Source: an uncultured Spirochaetaceae bacterium
GTDB taxonomy: Bacteria; Spirochaetota; Spirochaetia; Sphaerochaetales; Sphaerochaetaceae
Direction of reading: 5' to 3'
Length of the DNA stretch: 64,000 nt
Assembly: GCA_944389025.1 (NCBI GenBank)
Contig: CALXKU010000005.1
Span: 62,001 to 126,000, forward strand
The notes under the pieces are model-generated. The model worked only from the letters and a program-made list of their open reading frames with translations. It did no database searches and was not told where the DNA came from. Position numbers and translations under genes: made by a program. Below are positions 54,178 through 61,703 of the stretch, one piece after another (within the stretch, counting starts at the first letter, position 1; every line of letters starts with the position of its first letter).

Positions 54178-55501
54178 GAATCTTGACTACATTGAAAAGA
54201 GGGTGCTGGAGCTTGAGAGCGAAGTCACCGAAATACATCTGAGGGGCACGGACCTTGTTCCTGCTTCGAAGGCCGACTATCTCAGGCTTGATGAGATAAG
54301 AAAGGAGTTTGAGGACATCACGGACGGTGAGAACACGCTCATAGGCAACAACGCAGGACAGTTCGAACCGGCATACACGATAGAACCGAAGGAGGGTGAG
54401 CAGTTCCTCAACTACTGGTCGGACGAGCTCACGGGAGCACCTACGTCGAAGGCAGGAGATAAGCAGGTGCTCCCCTGCTTCGCAAGGAACAACCACGCAA
54501 GGAAGAAGTTCCATGTGAACAAGTACAAGATGAGTGCGGTGTACACCAACAGCGGAACCAGCCACACGAACTACCCCGTAGGACTCTACAACATGAGTCC
54601 CGCACACTCTAGTGGCGGCTTCAGCGTATCCTATGACGGTGTGGTGACGAAGATGGATCAGGTCAACTCATCCACCTTCCCCACCTACATGCCTTCCTCG
54701 ATGCAGGACTGGTGCGGAAAGAAGCACCTGATCACATGGGACGAATATGCATACCTCTGCCTTCTTGCGAAGAAGTACGCATTCGAACCTCTTGGAGACA
54801 CGAACCAGTGTGCAGACACCAAAGGTGTGATGGGAGAGCCTGCCGACTACAGGCAGTTTGAGAACGACATATACAAGGTCAGGATGGCGAGGAACGGTTC
54901 AGGGCCCAACTACTGGAGGCACAACGGCAAGTATACCGGCATCGCATCCCTTGTCGGAGGATGCAGGACGATGCTCTCGGGGCTCAAGGTCAAGAGCGGA
55001 ATAATCCAGATCATAGATTTCACCACTACCGACGGGGTACTCTCAGCCGCAGACCTCAAGGACAGCGGAACGCTCTGGAAGGCCATAAGCGCACCGGACG
55101 GCTCACTCATAGACCCATCCACGGTCGACGGCTCCACGGTCAAGGCATACTGCCTTGACTTCCCTACCACACCGACGGCAAACAACAGTACGGTAACGAT
55201 GATCTCCGATGAGATCCTCATAAGGGATGGTGGATTCTACGGTCAGGTTCAGGCCAAGAACGTTGCGATAAAGGAAGGCCTTGCATCGCACTACCTCATA
55301 GAGCTCGCAGGATACATGCCTTTCAAGAACGGCGGTCTTGCAGGCTATCAGTATCTGAGGAACGCTGAGAACTCAAGCTTCGTGGCCCTTGTTGGCGGTG
55401 GCTGGAGCAGTGGCGGTATTGCCGGCCTTCGTTCCGTGTACGGCACTAGCGGGTTCGGCAATGCGGGCAGCAACGTTGGGGCTCTCCTCGCTTCCGACTA
55501 A
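54170..55501 (+). CDS. DGR target: tail protein with C-terminal variable repeat
   Basis: A 443-residue protein starting MAKNLDYIEKRVLELESEVTE at ATG 54170 after GGAGGAAG; an in-frame ATG at 54152 is less likely. The N-terminus is coiled coil. The remainder looks like a C-type-lectin/FGE-type receptor domain (MQDWCGKKHLITWDEYAYLC, then GGLAGYQYLRNAENSSF). The last 41 residues (about 403-443) are encoded by the variable repeat, ending one base before the stop. Phage DGRs change receptor-binding proteins in this way (BPP-1 Mtd), so this is probably the host-recognition protein. The template version encodes AAC/AAT codons at the variable positions. Confidence 0.88.
   Translation: MAKNLDYIEKRVLELESEVTEIHLRGTDLVPASKADYLRLDEIRKEFEDITDGENTLIGNNAGQFEPAYTIEPKEGEQFLNYWSDELTGAPTSKAGDKQVLPCFARNNHARKKFHVNKYKMSAVYTNSGTSHTNYPVGLYNMSPAHSSGGFSVSYDGVVTKMDQVNSSTFPTYMPSSMQDWCGKKHLITWDEYAYLCLLAKKYAFEPLGDTNQCADTKGVMGEPADYRQFENDIYKVRMARNGSGPNYWRHNGKYTGIASLVGGCRTMLSGLKVKSGIIQIIDFTTTDGVLSAADLKDSGTLWKAISAPDGSLIDPSTVDGSTVKAYCLDFPTTPTANNSTVTMISDEILIRDGGFYGQVQAKNVAIKEGLASHYLIELAGYMPFKNGGLAGYQYLRNAENSSFVALVGGGWSSGGIAGLRSVYGTSGFGNAGSNVGALLASD
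55376..55497 (+). repeat. DGR variable repeat (VR)
   Basis: This 122-bp segment matches the template at 56163-56284 without gaps (constant offset 787). Sixteen positions differ and every one is an adenine in the template; 93 non-adenine template positions are unchanged. It ends in GC-rich TTGGGGCTCTCCTCG before the last A positions and stop codon, the usual place of the initiation-of-mutagenic-homing end. Confidence 0.97.
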
Positions 55502-55588
55502 AATCTCGGAATCTAAAAACTGACGCACTTTCCTCTCTCATCACCAGTGCCTGGGAAAGGAAGGAGAGTACGGAAAGGATGGTGAAAA

Positions 55589-56080
55589 ATGATTGTTGAA
55601 AAGAACCCTGACGAGAAGGACGGCTTCCAGCTGCTGCAGAAGTCCAACGAGTTCTCGACATGGACGGACGACCTCTACAAGAAAGGCAGGGTGTCCATAA
55701 GGATCAGGGAGAAGTATATCAGGCCTCTGGACGATCTCGTGGAGGGCTTCTGCATCAAGATCTACGATGCGAACAAGCTGTATAACTCCAAGCCTCCGGA
55801 GATAGGGGAAGGCATGGACAAGTACACCTCCGAAAAACTATATCGTCAGACAAGGAAGGATGCCATGACGCTGTGCTATCAGGCACGTAACGACCTGAAG
55901 ATGATAGCCACAAGGTGGAAGAGGATCCTCGGCGAGGAGAATGCGAAAACGGGCTATCCCGTCATCAAGGGGATAGTCCCCGAACTGAGCAGGAAGAGAC
56001 GCTTCGTATTCGAAAGGATAGCGGAGCTCGACAGGATGCTTTCCGCATGGTATTCATGGATGAACAGGAAGGCATCATAG
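55589..56080 (+). CDS. avd: Avd-like DGR accessory protein
   Basis: A 163-residue protein between the variable and template repeats, where Avd genes lie. Sequence is mostly helical with many basic residues (SRKRRFVFERIAEL, DAMTLCYQARNDLKMIATRWKRIL), suited to a four- or five-helix bundle that binds nucleic acid and reverse transcriptase. It is longer than the roughly 125-residue Bordetella Avd. The identity is inferred from position, size and helix content. Confidence 0.75.
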   Translation: MIVEKNPDEKDGFQLLQKSNEFSTWTDDLYKKGRVSIRIREKYIRPLDDLVEGFCIKIYDANKLYNSKPPEIGEGMDKYTSEKLYRQTRKDAMTLCYQARNDLKMIATRWKRILGEENAKTGYPVIKGIVPELSRKRRFVFERIAELDRMLSAWYSWMNRKAS

Positions 56081-56092
56081 GAGGATATCACA

Positions 56093-56117
56093 CCCCGTGG
56101 TGATTCGTATCACGGGG
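56093..56117 (+). promoter_or_regulatory. hairpin just before the DGR template repeat
   Basis: CCCCGTG (56093-56099) pairs with CACGGGG (56111-56117) around 11 bases. It lies between the avd stop and the template repeat; it could define the 5' end of the template RNA or attenuate transcription. Confidence 0.5.
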
Positions 56118-56162
56118 ACGGCATGAGGTATGTTTTGCGGCCCCTGCGGTTTGGTGGTTATC

Positions 56163-56284
56163 AGCTTCGTGGCCCTTGTTGGCGGTAACTGGAACAATGG
56201 CGGTAATGCCGGCCTTCGTTACGTGAACGGCAATAACGGGTTCGGCAATGCGAACAACAACATTGGGGCTCTCCTCGATTCAAA
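56163..56284 (+). repeat. DGR template repeat (TR)
   Basis: The invariant 122-bp template, containing 29 adenines of which most are in AAC or AAT codon-like doublets (AACTGGAACAATGGCGGTAA is typical). The stretch 56081-56387 has no gene but this; an open frame (56130-56378) across it is a by-product of matching the target frame. The flanking RNA likely primes or templates cDNA made by the reverse transcriptase gene immediately downstream. Confidence 0.97.
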
Positions 56285-56387
56285 GAGAGCATGGGATGTC
56301 TCGTCTGGCGATTCATCCCCTCTCTTGGAAGGGCCGAGTGTCGGAATAGAAGGACAGTGCCATATCCGAACACCATGAGGTGTCGGG

Positions 56388-57530
56388 GTGTGGCGCGGAA
56401 CCAAGAGAAACATGATGGAGACAGGGAACAGAGAGAAGGATCCTCTCTTCGAGGAGTTCGTAAGTTTCGACAACATATATGCAGGTACGATGGAGGTTGC
56501 GAAAGGCAAATGGCGCAAGCCCGAATGGGTGCGCTGGTATCTGGATCTGGAGGTCAACACGATCAACCTTCAGAACAGGCTCATATGGGACATGTGGAGG
56601 CCTCATGCCACCGTGGACTTCTACGTGATGGAACCTAAGAAGAGGCCTGTCGCAAGACCACACATAGAGGACAGGATAGTAGGACACTCCCTCATGCGTG
56701 TGATACTCCCCTACCTTGAAAGACGCTCATCGGCACAGTCGTATGCATGCCGCACGGGAAAGGGAGCCTACAATGCGGTGCTCGAATGGCAGAGGATAAT
56801 ACGCAGTGCGATAGGACGGTGGGGTTTCGAGTGGTATGTCATATCCATCGATTTCGCACACGACTACCAGACGATATCCCTCCCCGGACTCAAGGAGCTC
56901 TACTCCCGTGTGATACCATCGAAAAGGCTCTGCAACATACTCGACATGAAGATCGACTCCTATATAGCGATGCAGAACGAGCCACGCATATTCAAACATG
57001 AGGGACTGGCCCTCGGCAACATCGAGAACCAGCATCTTGCGAACCTCAAGTCAGGGCTTGTCGACTTCTTCGTAACGGACACTCTGGGACTCGGAAGGAT
57101 GTATGTACGCTACATGGACGACATCAGGATAGCAGTGCACACGAAGGAGGATGCAGTCAGGATCCTCTCGGCGATCGAGGATCTGATTGAGGAGAAGCTC
57201 AACCAGAAGGTGTCGGAGAAGAAGACGGGATACAGGAAGTTCAAAGGCAAGGACGACCTCTGCGGATACGTCGTATGCCCTCATCATCTTGAGGCACAGA
57301 ATACCAAGCTCAGGCACAGGTTGAACAGGCTGAGGAGGAACCATGGAATATGGGAGGACGGAACCTGCCCGACGGACAAGTATGTTGCAAGCTTCTGCAA
57401 TGTCCTGGACTATCTTGAGAAGACCGACAGCGACCATCCATATGTAAGGGAGTGCGTGGATGAAGCCATTGCCAAGGGTATCAGCAACAGAGGAATCAGA
57501 AGATATCTGAAACGCTGTCATCCATGTTGA
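56388..57530 (+). CDS. DGR reverse transcriptase
   Basis: A 380-residue reverse transcriptase of the retron/DGR type that copies the template RNA with adenine errors. It has KKRPVARPHIEDRIV, YACRTGKG (118-125), the motif A aspartate D155 in SIDFAHDYQTI, GLALGNIENQHLANL (206-220) and the catalytic YMDD at 242-245. DGR enzymes usually have SQ in the GN-x-x-SQ motif; here it is N-Q. Start is GTG 56388 with TGAGG upstream; an ATG at 56412 is an alternative. It closes the DGR cassette and the long late operon. Confidence 0.93.
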   Translation: MWRGTKRNMMETGNREKDPLFEEFVSFDNIYAGTMEVAKGKWRKPEWVRWYLDLEVNTINLQNRLIWDMWRPHATVDFYVMEPKKRPVARPHIEDRIVGHSLMRVILPYLERRSSAQSYACRTGKGAYNAVLEWQRIIRSAIGRWGFEWYVISIDFAHDYQTISLPGLKELYSRVIPSKRLCNILDMKIDSYIAMQNEPRIFKHEGLALGNIENQHLANLKSGLVDFFVTDTLGLGRMYVRYMDDIRIAVHTKEDAVRILSAIEDLIEEKLNQKVSEKKTGYRKFKGKDDLCGYVVCPHHLEAQNTKLRHRLNRLRRNHGIWEDGTCPTDKYVASFCNVLDYLEKTDSDHPYVRECVDEAIAKGISNRGIRRYLKRCHPC

Positions 57531-57549
57531 TTCCACTACCTCGCTAACG

Positions 57550-57577
57550 CTCCCTTTCATTCCGTTTCAATCCGACA
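57550..57577 (+). repeat. second copy of the phage promoter-associated repeat
   Basis: CTCCC (57550) and TTCCG (57560) are ten bases apart; the latter begins TTCCGTTTCAATCCGACATA, sharing CCGTTTCAATCCGA with the units at 35988 and 36008. The end overlaps the -35 hexamer CCGACA. Confidence 0.7.
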
Positions 57578-57600
57578 TAATTTCTCAGGTAACATATAAT
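57572..57600 (+). promoter_or_regulatory. promoter of the lysis-gene operon
   Basis: CCGACA (57572-57577), a 17-bp spacer and a perfect TATAAT (57595-57600) precede the ATG at 57608 by seven bases. It has the same architecture as the gpW promoter and again gives a leaderless message. Confidence 0.55.
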
Positions 57601-57607
57601 TATCTTT

Positions 57608-58081
57608 ATGGACGAAAACGAACTGTATGAGAAGAAGAGGGAGCAGGCCCTTACGGACATAAAGGAGACCTACGAGAGGGTGAAGGAAGAGCTCACACCT
57701 GCGGAAAGGGATGTCTTCGAAAAGCTGATAGATTCCATAAGCCTCATATCCACCGGGGTGGATGCCGCCCACAGGAGGATCAGGATAAGGAAGCAGGAGT
57801 TCGAGAAGCTCGACAAGAACCTCCACAAGCTCCTGAAGAGCCACGACTCCCTCATAGAGGCGATAAGGCTCTTCTCGCTCTCCCAGAACAAGGATACGGA
57901 CGACCTCAAGAAGGAGTTTGCGGACCTCCGCAGATCGAACCAGCGCTTCATCAGGATCGTATTCGTCTCGGCGCTGGTCATCGTCGGTTTCATGACCTAT
58001 CTGGTGATCGGAGGGCAGAACGTCATCACATCCATCGACGGGATGGCTACGGCCCTGAAGACGATAAACATGATCATGTAA
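57608..58081 (+). CDS. coiled-coil protein with C-terminal membrane anchor
   Basis: A 157-residue protein with charged heptad-like helices over 1-105 (LDKNLHKLLKSHDSLIEAIRLF) and one hydrophobic segment near 118-136 (FIRIVFVSALVIVGFMTYLVIGG). The arrangement resembles XhlA-type lysis-associated proteins, though sequence does not prove this. First gene after the promoter at 57572; the next gene is 12 bases away. Confidence 0.6.
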   Translation: MDENELYEKKREQALTDIKETYERVKEELTPAERDVFEKLIDSISLISTGVDAAHRRIRIRKQEFEKLDKNLHKLLKSHDSLIEAIRLFSLSQNKDTDDLKKEFADLRRSNQRFIRIVFVSALVIVGFMTYLVIGGQNVITSIDGMATALKTINMIM

Positions 58082-58092
58082 GGAGATACAAC

Positions 58093-58620
58093 ATGGAGAA
58101 TGCATTCTTACTCGTATTGTCGGGATTCCTCAGGAGCGTGATGTGGCAGATCGTCATGTTCCTCCTCTGTGGAATCGCATTCGAGCTTCTGCTTGAATTC
58201 ATCAAGGCGACACTCTTTCCGAAGGATGAGAAGGGTGAGTCCAGGAGCTGTCCGAGATGGCTCGGCCTCGTGATGGGCGCCGTGATCACCGCGGCGTACC
58301 TCGCACTCGCCTACATGGCGTTCTTCGCATTCGGAGCGGAAGGCGGGTTCCTCATCCCGGGAGGTCTGATATTCATCCCGGTCTGGGCCATCCTGTTCTT
58401 CTTCTACCAGTACAAGGCGCTCAGGCTTGCCAAATGGCTCTGTTCGAAGATGTTCCCGACCCTGAAGGATCCTTTTTACAAGAAGCCTGAGAAGAAGCAC
58501 AGGGAGAGGTACACCGAGGAGCAGGTCAGGGAGGCTCTCGAATATCTCGGAAAGAGGAAGGCCGAGGAGGAAGGGACGGCTTCAGGAAAGGCCGAGGCTT
58601 CCACTGCAGCTGGAAAGTAG
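58093..58620 (+). CDS. multi-spanning membrane protein, holin candidate
   Basis: A 175-residue protein with three or four membrane segments (VMWQIVMFLLCGIAFELLLEF, VMGAVITAAYLALAYMAFFAFG, LIPGGLIFIPVWAILFFFYQY) and a long charged cytoplasmic tail (KKHRERYTEEQVREALEYL). Size and topology fit a class I holin-like protein next to spanin-like genes. AAGGAGATACAAC precedes the ATG. It is longer than most holins, so other membrane roles remain possible. Confidence 0.55.
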   Translation: MENAFLLVLSGFLRSVMWQIVMFLLCGIAFELLLEFIKATLFPKDEKGESRSCPRWLGLVMGAVITAAYLALAYMAFFAFGAEGGFLIPGGLIFIPVWAILFFFYQYKALRLAKWLCSKMFPTLKDPFYKKPEKKHRERYTEEQVREALEYLGKRKAEEEGTASGKAEASTAAGK

Positions 58621-58687
58621 GCGGACTTCGATAAGGAGGATCACATCGTTCTCCGGTGTGGTCCTCGTACTAACAAGGAGGGAAGGA

Positions 58688-59134
58688 TTGAGCGAACTCA
58701 TATTCACGGTCATAGGCATCGTCATAACGGCTCTTCTCGGGTACATCTTCAAGCTCAAGAAGGACGGGAGGAGCAAGGACAACATAATCAACATGATCGC
58801 CAGGGAGCTCACAGGGGTTGCCAAGGATAACGCCGAGGAGAAGATGAGCGCATCCGCCTCCAGGAACACGGAGCTCACGAGGGAGAGGATAGGATTCCTC
58901 AACGCTCTGGATAAGGCGAGACACGAACTGGACGGGGTGGATGAAGAAGAAGGCGCTGAAGGACTTGAGAAGCGTAAGCCAAGTGCAGAAGCCGCGGAAG
59001 AGGTAGGCGGCCTCACCTCTGACCCAGTTGAAGCCCCGTCCGGTCTTGATAAGGAGCTAAGCGATGAACTCAAGGAACTCGCAAAAGGAAACGCAGAGAG
59101 AATCAAAGAGAAGCTTGAAGGAGAGGACGGCTGA
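58688..59134 (+). CDS. inner-membrane spanin-like protein (Rz candidate)
   Basis: A 148-residue protein probably beginning at TTG 58688 after AAGGAGGG. It has an N-terminal membrane segment (LIFTVIGIVITALLGYIF), then a charged helical and acidic tail, including a coiled region near the end (LDKELSDELKELAKGNAER). The next gene, a lipoprotein, starts inside its 3' end in another frame, the hallmark of overlapping Rz/Rz1 genes. A GTG at 58658 is a weaker start. Confidence 0.55.
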   Translation: MSELIFTVIGIVITALLGYIFKLKKDGRSKDNIINMIARELTGVAKDNAEEKMSASASRNTELTRERIGFLNALDKARHELDGVDEEEGAEGLEKRKPSAEAAEEVGGLTSDPVEAPSGLDKELSDELKELAKGNAERIKEKLEGEDG

Positions 59135-59456
59135 GCTGTTCTCGAAGAGGAAGGTCATGCTTGTCCTGAATGCGGTGGTATGCACGCTCATCCCTGTGGT
59201 GTTCTTCATACTGCTCGCATTCGCACTCTCATCATGTGCGACAAGGGTGACAGTACAGAATCCGGTGATGGTGCCGGAGATTCCGAAGGATGAGATCGAG
59301 GAGCTAAGGATGCTCCTCATAGATGAGCCTCAGACGCAGAAGGACCTGATGAACAACCTTTATGTGACTGAAGGGCTCCTGTACGTATATGTCGATTACA
59401 CCGATGCTCTTGAAGGCTACATAGAGGACATCTCTTCGGATGTCTTCGAAGAATAA
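59064..59456 (+). CDS. outer-membrane spanin-like lipoprotein (Rz1 candidate)
   Basis: A 130-residue protein with a basic 30-residue lead, a hydrophobic segment (VMLVLNAVVCTLIPVVFFILLAFALSSC) and a lipobox cysteine at 58. The mature part begins ATRVTVQNPVMVPEIP, proline-containing as in Rz1. It overlaps the preceding gene by 71 bases in a different frame. GGAG lies about ten bases before the ATG. A lipoprotein not involved in lysis is the alternative. Confidence 0.6.
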   Translation: MNSRNSQKETQRESKRSLKERTAELFSKRKVMLVLNAVVCTLIPVVFFILLAFALSSCATRVTVQNPVMVPEIPKDEIEELRMLLIDEPQTQKDLMNNLYVTEGLLYVYVDYTDALEGYIEDISSDVFEE

Positions 59457-59520
59457 CCGCGGACACCTCCTTAGAAAAAACGTTTGAAACATCCTTTATC
59501 TGCATCGGATAGGATTCCTG

Positions 59521-59545
59521 CCCTCATGCCGCACGGCATCGAGGG
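59521..59545 (+). terminator. inverted repeat after the lysis genes, possible terminator
   Basis: CCCTCATGCCG (59521-59531) pairs with CGGCAT-C-GAGGG (59534-59545) with a two-base loop and one bulge. The downstream CTTTGCTTTT is T-rich but not uniform. The gap 59457-59612 also contains the first 25-bp repeat at 59567. Confidence 0.5.
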
Positions 59546-59612
59546 CTTTGCTTTTCCGGAAAACCGAAATACATTCATAGGTCCATTTAGAGGGGGAAAG
59601 AGAGGGAGCAAC

Positions 59613-60614
59613 CTATTTGGATATCGTAATCTCGGAGAGTCCTTCCCTCACCCACTGCCCTCTTGTGAAGCCTTCAACCCATATCGTCTTCCTCAGCCTC
59701 CTTCCTTCTCCGTACGGCTGCTCCCTTATGTAGCCCGATACGGATACTATGGTCTTCACCTTCCCCTCTTTCTCGAGTGAGCGGAATACATTTTCACCCC
59801 CATTTAGACGTGAATACCGATACTTCTTCGTGAGGGAGATCGAGCGCCTGTTGATACCTTTCCTGAGCGAGAATCCCTTCCTTGCCGCCGCCTCCTTCGA
59901 GTCCTTGATCATGAGCGGGGTTTTCTCCGCCCTCTCCAGGGCAAGAAGCCTGGAGGCGTAGTCCAAGTCGCTTTCATCGCCTCTGAGGAATATGTGCAGT
60001 GTCTCCCCCACGCTTACGGCAAGCCACACATGGTCCTCCAATACCAGGATCTCAGATACAGCCCCATAGAGCTTCCTTCCTCTGTCGGCATATGCATAGA
60101 ATCCCTTCCTCACCTCATCCCTGTACATGGAGAGAAGAGAATCATCGAGACGGGCTGATGCTATGAGCGTAGCTGCTTCTGCTTTGACATGCCTCATCGT
60201 CCAGATCGGCCTTGTCTTCGAAAGGTAGTAGACCGCCACAGCATCAAGGAAGGACGACTCCTCAGATCCACCACCGTGCCCGCCTTTTATTTCAAGGACA
60301 CGCTCAAGAGCCTCCCCTATGGAGGAGTAGGATCCATCCACCAGGGACGGGAATCCTACGGGGATGCGCTCCATCCTGAACTTGAATATGGAGCCCGTCT
60401 TCTCGGCGCTGTCGATATAGAACTGTTCGGGAAGCTGCCTTTCCTCTTTCAGCCCTATGCACCCGTCCATGTCGATGCGGAAAAGAAGCCCGTCCATCTC
60501 CCAGATGTAATGGATGTCATGGGAGATCATATGGTCGTAAGCCCTATCCGAAAGTTTCAAAGGGCCATCATCATATGTGATGGCTCCTGTCTTGTCGAAT
60601 GAAAAATCATGCAT
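59613..60614 (-). CDS. hypothetical accessory protein, 333 aa
   Basis: I do not recognise this protein. From ATG 60614 it reads MHDFSFDKTGAITYDDGP; a TTG at 60641 would extend it. It has a mixed alpha/beta body without membrane segments. The C-terminal part (KTIVSVSGYIREQPYGEGRR, then KTIWVEGFTRGQW) is strand-rich and basic, recalling tail motifs of mobile-element proteins. One 25-bp repeat lies within the coding region at residues corresponding to LNGGENVF. It is the most downstream gene of the minus-strand accessory set. Confidence 0.6.
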   Translation of the reverse strand: MHDFSFDKTGAITYDDGPLKLSDRAYDHMISHDIHYIWEMDGLLFRIDMDGCIGLKEERQLPEQFYIDSAEKTGSIFKFRMERIPVGFPSLVDGSYSSIGEALERVLEIKGGHGGGSEESSFLDAVAVYYLSKTRPIWTMRHVKAEAATLIASARLDDSLLSMYRDEVRKGFYAYADRGRKLYGAVSEILVLEDHVWLAVSVGETLHIFLRGDESDLDYASRLLALERAEKTPLMIKDSKEAAARKGFSLRKGINRRSISLTKKYRYSRLNGGENVFRSLEKEGKVKTIVSVSGYIREQPYGEGRRLRKTIWVEGFTRGQWVREGLSEITISK

Positions 60615-60637
60615 GTCTGCAGACCCCCAAATACATT

Positions 60638-60694
60638 TCAACCCCCATTTAGTGCTGTTTTCCTATTCCTGCACAGCTCCAAATTCTTCTTCAT
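60638..60694 (-). CDS. possible 18-codon small ORF
   Basis: MKKNLELCRNRKTALNGG begins at ATG 60694 with AGGAG at eight bases upstream, immediately after the repeat at 60707-60731. It ends at TGA within the repeat at 60629-60653. It could be a leader peptide for the 333-residue gene. Evidence is limited to the ribosome site and position. Confidence 0.3.
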   Translation of the reverse strand: MKKNLELCRNRKTALNGG

Positions 60695-60762
60695 TGTTTT
60701 TCTCCTAAATACATTTATAACCCCATTTAGAGGTTATTTCAGTCTTTTTTTTCTGATTTCCA

Positions 60763-61224
60763 TCACCTGACCGTGATGGCCCCGTTTTCAATCCTGATTC
60801 TTCCACCCGCTTTTTCAATCAGATCTTCCAACAGCTCATATGATAGGAGAGCGGAAGGCTCCTTTTTTGATGAAAGCTCTTTCAACTTCTCTATGGCTAG
60901 ATCCGCAAAGGTGTTTCTGTCGAACCCGTCGACCTCTATTTTCTCTGTGAAATAAGTAATGATCTTATCCCTGTATGGCTCCAGATATCCTAAAGTCCAT
61001 TCGTCTTTGATGAAATCGTAATAAGCGCTTGCATCCAACAGCCGCCTTGCTTCCGCATTGGAAACAATCCGGTCCGAGCCTTTGATTTCAGCATGTTTGA
61101 TGTTGCCCGTCTTATAATAATCAATGACCAGGCCGAGAGCCTCTTTTATATGGTGCCTCCTCAGATATCCTCTTTTCGTCCCCGGTCTTTCCCATATCTT
61201 TAGATCTTCTATCCTTATGTTCAT
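60763..61224 (-). CDS. hypothetical accessory protein, 153 aa
   Basis: I do not recognise this protein. It starts MNIRIEDLKIWERPGTKRGY with GGAGGAAG upstream of ATG 61224. Helical, charged segments follow (HHIKEALGLVIDYYKTGNIK, NTFADLAIEKLKELSSKK), with a C-terminal strand pair (GGRIRIENGAITVR). A repeat copy ends 22 bases upstream of the start codon. It is cytoplasmic by composition. Confidence 0.6.
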   Translation of the reverse strand: MNIRIEDLKIWERPGTKRGYLRRHHIKEALGLVIDYYKTGNIKHAEIKGSDRIVSNAEARRLLDASAYYDFIKDEWTLGYLEPYRDKIITYFTEKIEVDGFDRNTFADLAIEKLKELSSKKEPSALLSYELLEDLIEKAGGRIRIENGAITVR

Positions 61225-61262
61225 TCTTCCTCCTGTCTGCAGTATGAAATACATTTTTATGC

Positions 61263-61637
61263 CTATTTAGAAGGCACTCCACCCATGTATTCGCCGCTAT
61301 CATCTATCGTGAAGAGTGCGAACCCTTTATCCTTAATTTTCTCAGGCCATTCAAGGCCCCTGTATTCAACATGAAAGGGATTGACGGAATCGAATATGTC
61401 CATTTCCCCGTTATCGTCTGTTTCAATAACAGCTTGATGGAGATCGATATATAGGGCCATCCCCTCTTTCTTCCTTTCCTTCCATTTCTTTCTCACGACA
61501 TCGACGGCTTCCTCGAAAGAGATGGCAGTTTCCAAATATGAGAACTCCCATCTTCTGCTTATATCCTCAGTGTCGTTTGTAATAGCAACAACATATCTGA
61601 TGCTTAAATGTTCATATTCTTTTCCATTCCATTCCAT
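61263..61637 (-). CDS. acidic accessory protein, 124 aa, weakly similar to the 174-aa neighbour
   Basis: The ATG at 61637 has AAGGAAGG upstream; an ATG at 61697 lies in the repeat at 61678. The core RYVVAITNDTEDISRR, then SYLETAISFEEAVDVVRKKW and LYIDLHQAVIET aligns loosely with RFIIEVFDEKAADVSYN, ETTLDDAIYEAWREW and CYISVSKQIIKET of the gene at 61704-62228. It is a strand-helix-strand unit of unknown function. The neighbour ArdA suggests an anti-defence role, an inference only. Confidence 0.6.
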   Translation of the reverse strand: MEWNGKEYEHLSIRYVVAITNDTEDISRRWEFSYLETAISFEEAVDVVRKKWKERKKEGMALYIDLHQAVIETDDNGEMDIFDSVNPFHVEYRGLEWPEKIKDKGFALFTIDDSGEYMGGVPSK

Positions 61638-61703
61638 GGTTTTCCTTCCTTGATCTTCTCCTATGTTTGAATTTCTGAAATACATTTTAAGGTTCATTTA
61701 GAA

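Noticed and set aside
55502-55588. Cruciform after the DGR variable repeat
   Set aside because: Only a 4-bp CCAG/CTGG stem with a three-base loop is clear; too weak to call the hairpin seen next to some DGR targets.
56130-56378. An 82-residue frame over the DGR template repeat
   Set aside because: It is open because the template keeps the target reading frame. No ribosome site and no separate function; TR is read as RNA.
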